Origin: CAYVQE01 sp964633205
Lineage (GTDB): Bacteria; Myxococcota; B64-G9
NCBI GenBank assembly: GCA_964633205.1
Contig: CAZWFN010000258.1
Coordinates: 1 to 5,412, forward strand
DNA: 5,412 nucleotides
Direction of reading: 5' to 3'
The notes under the pieces are model-generated. The model had not been told where the DNA came from and searched no databases. It saw nothing but the letters and a program-made list of their open reading frames with translations. Positions 1 to 4,000 of this stretch are shown in pieces (within the stretch, counting starts at the first letter, position 1; each line of letters opens with the position of its first letter). The translations under genes and the position numbers were made by a program.

Positions 1-1609
1 CGAGGCCGCTCGGTAGGTAAATCCGCCGAGGTAACGCCAGATGGTGATCAAGGGGCGGTCTCGGCTTCGGCTCGGGCTTCGGTTTCGGCTTCGGCTTCGG
101 CGTCGGCTTCGGCTTCGGCTTCGGCCTGGTCCGCGGTTTGGGCTTCGGGCTGGGCTTCGGCTTCTTTTTCGCCGTCGGCTCGGGCGCGGCGCCGGCCTCG
201 GGTCCGGCTTCGGGTCCTGGCTCGGGTTCGGGAGCCGCCCCGGCTGCCGGGCCCGCGGGCGCGACGGATGGCGCCGCGTCGGCCAGCCGCGGCCCGGCGG
301 CCGCCGGCCCGTTGTCGGCCGCCGCGGCTTCGGGCCGAGGGTCCCCGTCCAGCGCGGCTTCGGGAGCCGCGGGCGGGCCCTTGAAAAAGAGCTGGTGGAT
401 CAGCAAAGCAGCACCGGCGAACAGGAGGAAGCCCAGCACCAGCAGCAGGTAGGGGTTGGCCCGGCGCTGCGGCACCGCGGTCCCCGTCAGGCCCGTCCCG
501 CCGAGCTGCGCGCTGGTGCCGGTCACCGGGCTGAGATTGTCGGTGCGCATGCCCGCGGCGGTCTGCAGCGAGTCGGCCCCGTCGAGCGGACGGGCCGCCC
601 CGCGGGCCTTGTCCAGGGCGCGGGCCTCGAAATCGCGGCGTTTGGCCACCCGCTCGCCCAGCACCTCGCCCAGCCACTTCTCCACCTCGGCGCTGGAGGC
701 CAGGCCGCCGTGGGCCTCGGCGAAGGCGCGGATGGCGCCGGCCATCTCCTCCCCGTTCTGGTAGCGCTGCTCGCGGTCCTTGGCCAGCGCGCGGCCGACC
801 ACCGGGTCCAGAGCTGGCGGTAGCTCGGGTACCAGCGCCGAGGGCGGCGGGATCGTCTCACCGGTCACCCGTTTGAGCACCTCGGCCACGGCCACGTCTT
901 TCTTGAAGCTGAAGCAGCGCTTCAGGGTCAACAGCTCGTGGAACACCAGACCCAGCGCGTACAGGTCGGCCCGGCCGTCGATGTTCTCGTGCTGGAACAG
1001 ATCCGGCGCCAGGTACGAGAACTTGCCCTTGATCATGCCCGGGGTGGTCAGATCCGATCTGGCGGTCGACTTGGCGATGCCGAAGTCGATCACCTTCAGG
1101 TAGCCGTGGCGATCGGTCATCAGGTTGTGGGGGCCGATATCGCGGTGGATCAGCTTCAACGGTCGGCCATCGGGGGTGGCGGCGCTGTGGGCGTAGTGCA
1201 GCGCGTCGCAGGCCTCGACCATCCACTTGCACACCACGGGCAGCGGGATGCGCTCTGCTGACTTGCTCAGCATCTTGCGCAGCAGATCCAGCGTCTCCCC
1301 GTCGACATACTCCATCACGATGCAGATGTCTTTTTTCAGCCGACACAGGTCGAAGATCTTGACCACGTGGGGGTGACTCAACGAGGCCACGGTGCGCGCC
1401 TCGGCGATGAACATCTGCATGGCGTTCTGGTTCTCGAGCCACAAGGAGTGGATGCGCTTGACCACCACCAGCTGCTGGAAGGCCTCTTCGCCCACCTGAA
1501 CGCCGAGGAAGACATCGGCCATGCCGCCCGAGCCCAGCTTGGCCACGATACGAAAGCGCTCCTGCAGCTGGCTGACGGTGCTCAGACCAACTCTGCCGCC
1601 CACCGTCAT
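1..1609 (-). CDS. Transmembrane eukaryotic-type Ser/Thr protein kinase with TonB-like Pro-rich extension (C-terminus beyond window)
   Basis: The frame is open for 536 codons from ATG 1609 to the left edge, so the C-terminus lies outside. A protein kinase domain fills residues about 19-300. Visible motifs are the glycine loop LGSGGMADV (25-33), ATP-anchoring Lys51 in VVVKR, helix-C Glu70 in FIAEAR, catalytic loop HRDIGPHN (155-162, Asp157 and Asn162), DFG (175-177) and APD (201-203) in place of APE. The family phosphorylates Ser/Thr on protein substrates; the substrate here is unknown. A linker with AEVEKWLGEVLGER (307-320) leads to one transmembrane helix (about 386-408, PYLLLVLGFLLFAGAALLI). 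After it come an acidic EPEPGPEAGPEAG stretch (461-473) and a KPKP stretch (about 481-518). The expected topology is kinase in the cytoplasm and Pro-rich arm outside. ATG 1609 is preferred over in-frame ATG 1657 because AAAGGAG lies 8 nt upstream of it. The lysine two residues after the catalytic Asp is Gly159, as in many bacterial kinases, so activity is likely but unproven. Confidence 0.93.
   Translation of the reverse strand, partial: MTVGGRVGLSTVSQLQERFRIVAKLGSGGMADVFLGVQVGEEAFQQLVVVKRIHSLWLENQNAMQMFIAEARTVASLSHPHVVKIFDLCRLKKDICIVMEYVDGETLDLLRKMLSKSAERIPLPVVCKWMVEACDALHYAHSAATPDGRPLKLIHRDIGPHNLMTDRHGYLKVIDFGIAKSTARSDLTTPGMIKGKFSYLAPDLFQHENIDGRADLYALGLVFHELLTLKRCFSFKKDVAVAEVLKRVTGETIPPPSALVPELPPALDPVVGRALAKDREQRYQNGEEMAGAIRAFAEAHGGLASSAEVEKWLGEVLGERVAKRRDFEARALDKARGAARPLDGADSLQTAAGMRTDNLSPVTGTSAQLGGTGLTGTAVPQRRANPYLLLVLGFLLFAGAALLIHQLFFKGPPAAPEAALDGDPRPEAAAADNGPAAAGPRLADAAPSVAPAGPAAGAAPEPEPGPEAGPEAGAAPEPTAKKKPKPSPKPKPRTRPKPKPKPTPKPKPKPKPEPKPRPPLDHHLALPRRIYLPSGL
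61..172 (-). repeat. Degenerate GCTTCG hexanucleotide repeat encoding the KPKP linker
   Basis: The plus strand repeats GGCTTC/GCTTCG many times, with interruptions such as GTCGGC and CTCGGG. Read as the kinase frame on the minus strand it is AAG-CCG (Lys-Pro), giving a polyproline-type basic segment. Because the unit is 6 bp, gain or loss of whole units would change linker length without shifting frame. The same DNA reads Glu-Ala in a second minus-strand frame and Ser-Arg in the third, which creates spurious open frames. Confidence 0.8.
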
Positions 1610-1617
1610 CCCACCGG

Positions 1618-1624
1618 CTCCTTT
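1618..1624 (-). promoter_or_regulatory. Ribosome binding site of the kinase gene
   Basis: On the minus strand AAAGGAG is followed by 8 nt and then ATG at 1609. It decides the start: the alternative in-frame ATG at 1657 has no comparable purine-rich site. An in-frame TGA at 1705-1703 limits any further N-terminal extension. Confidence 0.75.
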
Positions 1625-1735
1625 GCAGACGGGCGCCCGCACCCCCGCCGGCGCCATGGCTGCGATCGATTCTGCGCGTCCATGGTAGCCGACCAGCGGC
1701 CGTCATCGCAAGCCGGATGAGCGGCACTCTCCCAT

Positions 1736-1755
1736 AAAAAAAAACAGCAAAAAAA
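1736..1755 (+). promoter_or_regulatory. A-tract UP-element-like sequence upstream of the -35
   Basis: Nine A residues (1736-1744), the spacer CAGC, then seven A residues (1749-1755) end two bases before a perfect -35 hexamer. In an otherwise GC-rich window this position matches that of UP elements, which bind the C-terminal domains of the RNA polymerase alpha subunits and strengthen promoters. A-tract bending is an alternative or additional role. Confidence 0.6.
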
Positions 1756-1756
1756 T

Positions 1757-1785
1757 TTGACATGGTATGTATGGCATCGTATTGT
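1757..1785 (+). promoter_or_regulatory. Sigma-70-type promoter of the 72-aa gene
   Basis: TTGACA (1757-1762, 6/6 to consensus), a 17-bp spacer (1763-1779) and TATTGT (1780-1785, 4/6 to TATAAT). The predicted transcription start is about 1791-1793, giving a leader of roughly 46 nt before ATG 1838. Housekeeping-sigma consensus this close is unusual in a high-GC genome. Together with the A-tracts upstream and the strong ribosome binding site downstream it suggests high potential expression, possibly held down by a repressor at the overlapping inverted repeat. Confidence 0.75.
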
Positions 1786-1797
1786 AAGGCCATACAT
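1767..1797. promoter_or_regulatory. Candidate operator: perfect 9-bp inverted repeat around the -10
   Basis: ATGTATGGC (1767-1775) and its exact reverse complement GCCATACAT (1789-1797) are separated by 13 bp. The arm centres are 22 bp apart, about two helical turns, so both half-sites face the same side of the DNA. The left arm lies in the -35/-10 spacer and the right arm covers the predicted start site. A bound dimer would therefore block polymerase. The left arm should not be transcribed from this promoter, which argues for a DNA operator over an RNA hairpin. The cognate regulator is not identifiable from this window. Confidence 0.55.
1781..1786 (-). promoter_or_regulatory. Possible minus-strand -10 (TACAAT) overlapping the forward -10
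   Basis: The reverse complement of 1781-1786 is TACAAT, 5/6 to the -10 consensus, and overlaps the forward TATTGT in a TANNNTA arrangement. It could drive the kinase from a start near 1774 with a leader of about 165 nt. No recognisable -35 was found 16-19 bp upstream on that strand, so the support is the -10 alone. A second weak candidate for the kinase is TTGCGA (1711-1706), 18 bp, TACCAT (1687-1682). Confidence 0.25.
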
Positions 1798-1826
1798 TGT
1801 CTTGCACCTTGCAGGCATGTGGTGGC

Positions 1827-1832
1827 GGAGGT
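1827..1832 (+). promoter_or_regulatory. Strong ribosome binding site of the 72-aa gene
   Basis: GGAGGT lies 5 nt before ATG 1838 and matches the anti-Shine-Dalgarno sequence nearly perfectly. It fixes the start at 1838 and rules out the longer in-frame reading from TTG 1757, which is the -35 box itself. Confidence 0.85.
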
Positions 1833-1837
1833 GGGAC

Positions 1838-2056
1838 ATGGCGCGGGACCCGGACGAGATCATCAAGCAGGAACGGCTGCACCAGGCGGCCCTGCTCAAG
1901 ATCGCCATGAAGCTGCGGCGCGAGGAGATGCGCGGTTTCGAGGAGATCTTCTCCGAGATCCTGAAGGAAATGGAGCTGGGCGAGGAGGAGTTCCGGCGCT
2001 ACGTCAACGATCACCTCAAGCAGCTGATGGCCACCGTCAAGAAGCGCGGCTACTGA
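1838..2056 (+). CDS. Small highly charged helical protein, 72 aa, function unknown
   Basis: I do not recognise the family. The protein starts MARDPDEIIK and ends ATVKKRGY. It has about 15 acidic and 15 basic residues in 72, no cysteine or tryptophan, no signal peptide and no membrane segment. Apart from Pro5 and glycines at 33, 48 and 71 it should be almost entirely helical. Hydrophobic residues at 8/9, 14, 19/20, 22, 26, 31, 34, 37/38, 41/42 and 45 make an amphipathic face, so a helical hairpin or oligomer is plausible. A second helix (about 49-69) follows the ELGEEE turn. Coding status is supported by G or C at 68 of 72 third positions, the GGAGGT site and the consensus promoter. It is divergent from the kinase gene, and its stop codon overlaps the rsmA 3' end by 7 bp. 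A cytoplasmic protein-binding or DNA-binding role is possible, but nothing here proves either. Confidence 0.82.
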   Translation: MARDPDEIIKQERLHQAALLKIAMKLRREEMRGFEEIFSEILKEMELGEEEFRRYVNDHLKQLMATVKKRGY

Positions 2057-2928
2057 AGCCCCCCGCCGTCCACCTGCTCCAGCCGAGCGGCCAGCGCATC
2101 AGCCAGGGCCGCGAAGCGCTCGAGCGACAGGTCCTCGGGCCTCAGCTTGGGCGCGATGCCGCTGTCGGCCAGGGCCGCGTCCAGTTCGGCGGCGGCCAGG
2201 ACGCGCCCGAAGCAGGCCTTCAACCCGTTGCGAATCGTCTTGCGGCGCTGGGAGAACACACCGCGCACCAGCCGTTGCAATAGCTCGGGCCGCCGCACCG
2301 CGACCCGCGGCCGCGGCAAGGGCCGGCAGAGCACCACCCGCGATTGCACCCGCGGCCGCGGCCTGAAGGCCTCGGGCGGCACGTCCAGCACCGGCTCGAC
2401 CTCGGCGCGCAGCTGCAGCTGCACCGACAACACGCCGTAGTCGCGGCTGCCGGGGTCGGCCGCCATGCGCACCGCCATCTCGCGCTGGACCATCAGCAAG
2501 CAGCGGTCCAGCCGGTCTCCGGCAGCCAGCAGGTCGAACAGGATCTGGGAAGCCATGTGGTAGGGCAGGTTGCCGACCACCACCGGGGGCTGGCCCAGCC
2601 GCGCCACCAGCGACGCCCAGTCCATGCGGGCCGCGTTGGCCTCGAGCACCTCCACCCCGGGGTCGCCGGCGAACTCGCTGCGCAGCACCCCGGCCAGGTC
2701 GCGGTCGCGCTCGACCGCCACCACCCGGCCCGACTCGCGGGCCAGCACGGCGGTCAGGGCGCCCAGCCCGGCGCCCAGCTCGACCACCGGCTGGCTGCCG
2801 TCCAGATCGGCGGCGGCGCCGATCTGCTCGATCACGTCGCGGTCGACCAGGAAGCTCTGGCTCCAGGAGCGCTTGGCGCGCAGCCCGTGCTTGCGCAGCA
2901 AACCGCGAACGTCGATCCGATCCGCCAT
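2050..2928 (-). CDS. rsmA: 16S rRNA (adenine1518-N6/adenine1519-N6)-dimethyltransferase RsmA (KsgA)
   Basis: The family transfers four methyl groups from S-adenosylmethionine to two adjacent adenines in helix 45 of 16S rRNA, late in 30S subunit assembly in the cytoplasm. From ATG 2928 the protein has 292 aa, within the usual length. Visible motifs are SAM-binding ELGAGLG (50-56), Glu73 in VVAVERD for the ribose, catalytic NLPY (120-123, with HMAS after it), MVQREMAVRM then PGSRDYGVLSV (about 146-169), VPPEAFRPRP (183-192) and C-terminal FSQRRKTIRNGLK (225-237). The N-terminal element reads SWSQSFLVD, whereas the family usually has GQ(N/H)FL. The Asp usual after motif II (GDA) is Asn98 (EANA). 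AAGG 8 nt upstream favours ATG 2928 over GTG 2934. It follows tsaD by 35 bp, likely in the same operon. Its TAG stop lies within the 7-bp overlap with the convergent 72-aa gene. Confidence 0.96.
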   Translation of the reverse strand: MADRIDVRGLLRKHGLRAKRSWSQSFLVDRDVIEQIGAAADLDGSQPVVELGAGLGALTAVLARESGRVVAVERDRDLAGVLRSEFAGDPGVEVLEANAARMDWASLVARLGQPPVVVGNLPYHMASQILFDLLAAGDRLDRCLLMVQREMAVRMAADPGSRDYGVLSVQLQLRAEVEPVLDVPPEAFRPRPRVQSRVVLCRPLPRPRVAVRRPELLQRLVRGVFSQRRKTIRNGLKACFGRVLAAAELDAALADSGIAPKLRPEDLSLERFAALADALAARLEQVDGGGLQ

Positions 2929-2936
2929 CGCCACCG

Positions 2937-2940
2937 CCTT
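2937..2940 (-). promoter_or_regulatory. Ribosome binding site deciding the rsmA start
   Basis: AAGG on the minus strand is 8 nt from ATG 2928 but only 2 nt from the in-frame GTG 2934. Spacing therefore favours the ATG, giving an N-terminus MADRIDVRG. Confidence 0.5.
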
Positions 2941-2963
2941 CAGCCGAAGCTCCCGATGAAACT

Positions 2964-3977
2964 TCAGCCAGTCGGAACGGGTTGCGCCGTGGCCAGCGCG
3001 GCATCGGCATCGAGCCCGAGCCCGTCGTCGCGACCGCGCTCCAGGTAGACCTCGGCCAACGCCGCCACCATGGCCGCGTTGTCGGTACAGCGCGCCGGAG
3101 CGGGGAAGACCACCTCCAGCCCTTCCCGGCGCGCCCGCCGGTCGAACTCCTGGCGCAGCCGCCGGTTGGCCGCCACCCCACCGGCCACCACGATCCGCTC
3201 CAGCCGCTGGCCGCGGGCGGCCAGCAGGGTCTTGTTGACCAGGGTGTCGACCACGGCCTCTTGGAAAGAGGCCGCGAAGTCGGCCAGCGCCCGGCCGCTG
3301 GGTCGGCCGTGGCGTTTCAGGTGGACCGCGGCCGCTGTCTTCAGGCCCGAAAAGCTCGAGTCCAGCCGCCGTCCCGGCATGGGCCGGGGAAAGGCGATGG
3401 CCGCAGGATCACCGCCGCCGGCGGCGGTCTGGATCGACACCCCGCCGGGGTAGGCCAGCCCCAGCAGCTTGGCCACCTTGTCGAAGGCCTCGCCGGCAGC
3501 GTCGTCCAAGGTGCGGCCCAGCAAGACCAGCCGGCCCACGCCGTCGACCCGCAGCAGGCTGGTGTGGCCGCCGGAGACCACCAGGCCCAGGTGCGGGTAG
3601 TCCAGCTCGGGCCGCTCCAGAAAAGCCGCCCGCAGGTGGGCCTCGATGTGATCGACGCCCACCAGCGGCTTGCCCAGGGCCCAGGCCAGGGTCTTGGCGG
3701 CCGAGACCCCGACCAACAACGAGCCGATCAGCCCCGGGCCGGCCGTCACCCCAATGCCGTCCAGCGCCGCCGGTTCCAGGCCGGCCTGCTCGAGCACCGC
3801 GGTCAGCACCGGCACCACCTGCCGCACGTGGTCGCGTGAAGCCAGCTCCGGCACCACGCCACCGTACGGTGCGTGCACCGCGATCTGCGACGCGATGCAC
3901 TCGGCGCGCAGCTGCCCGTGCTCCACCACGGCGGCGGCGCACTCGTCACAGGACGATTCGATGCCCAACACCCGCAT
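2964..3977 (-). CDS. tsaD: tRNA N6-adenosine threonylcarbamoyltransferase subunit TsaD (Gcp/Kae1/YgjD)
   Basis: TsaD, with TsaB and TsaE, moves the threonylcarbamoyl group from threonylcarbamoyl-AMP to N6 of A37 in tRNAs that read ANN codons. It is a cytoplasmic metalloenzyme of the ASKHA fold. The 337-aa length is typical and all landmarks are in order: MRVLGIESSCDE at the N-terminus, GPGLIGSLLVG (80-90), metal-binding HIEAH (His110 and His114), VSGGHTSLL (134-142), GEAFDKVAKLLGL (162-174), YPGG (176-179), FSGLKTA (209-215), ASFQEAVVDTLV (236-247), VVAGGVAANRRLR (263-275) and CTDNAAMVA (297-305, Asp299 as metal ligand). Position 13 is Cys where the motif is normally SCDET. The start is 23 bp after the TPR gene's stop with no good Shine-Dalgarno site visible, so coupling to upstream translation is possible. 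The partner genes tsaB, tsaC and tsaE are not in this window. Confidence 0.97.
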   Translation of the reverse strand: MRVLGIESSCDECAAAVVEHGQLRAECIASQIAVHAPYGGVVPELASRDHVRQVVPVLTAVLEQAGLEPAALDGIGVTAGPGLIGSLLVGVSAAKTLAWALGKPLVGVDHIEAHLRAAFLERPELDYPHLGLVVSGGHTSLLRVDGVGRLVLLGRTLDDAAGEAFDKVAKLLGLAYPGGVSIQTAAGGGDPAAIAFPRPMPGRRLDSSFSGLKTAAAVHLKRHGRPSGRALADFAASFQEAVVDTLVNKTLLAARGQRLERIVVAGGVAANRRLRQEFDRRARREGLEVVFPAPARCTDNAAMVAALAEVYLERGRDDGLGLDADAALATAQPVPTG

Positions 3978-4000
3978 GCGCGCTCGGACCGCCGCTGCGC

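Noticed and set aside
1..60. Possible frameshift in the kinase just after the KPKP repeat, since another frame reads ITIWRYLGGFTYR
   Set aside because: The kinase frame stays open to the edge (RPPLDHHLALPRRIYLP) and too little sequence is visible to prefer the other. It should be rechecked if the left flank becomes available.
48..677. Minus-strand frame ending in AEAEAEAD repeats
   Set aside because: It is a shifted frame of the kinase's KPKP region. The kinase frame has kinase motifs, a membrane helix and continuous coding across the same bases.
41..823. Long plus-strand open frame rich in Arg/Leu/Gly
   Set aside because: It is antisense to the kinase. Its start is the complement of the GCTTCG repeat, which gives LRLRLR-type sequence, and it has no domain or ribosome binding site.
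1655..1657. Earlier in-frame ATG for the kinase
   Set aside because: No Shine-Dalgarno site at proper spacing; the added residues are MAPAGVRAPVCKGAGG with no domain value.
858..1793. 311-codon minus-strand frame covering the kinase start
   Set aside because: It is a +1/-1 shadow. The residues are Arg/Gly/Pro-rich with no motifs, while the neighbouring frame contains HRD, DFG and the glycine loop.
1736..1797. Intrinsic terminator for minus-strand read-through (inverted repeat followed by T-tracts)
   Set aside because: The stem is only moderately GC-rich, has a 13-nt loop, and the T-run starts about 10 nt after it. The promoter/operator reading explains more. It is kept only as a minor alternative.
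1801..1813. 7-bp-period direct repeat CTTGCAC/CTTGCA in the leader of the 72-aa gene
   Set aside because: Only two short copies; expected by chance at this length and not clearly regulatory.
1757..1837. N-terminal extension of the 72-aa protein to TTG 1757 (99 aa)
   Set aside because: The TTG is the -35 hexamer, the extension has no ribosome binding site, and GGAGGT is perfectly placed for ATG 1838.
1703..2014. Minus-strand open frames antisense to the 72-aa gene (also 1606-1908)
   Set aside because: No motifs or start signals are present. Third-position GC bias belongs to the plus-strand gene.
2099..3181. 360-codon minus-strand Arg/Gly/Ala-rich frame across rsmA and tsaD, and long plus-strand frames at 2344-3048, 2982-3839 and 4501-5238
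   Set aside because: All are shadows in high-GC DNA of rsmA, tsaD or the TPR gene, which have clear family motifs in their own frames.
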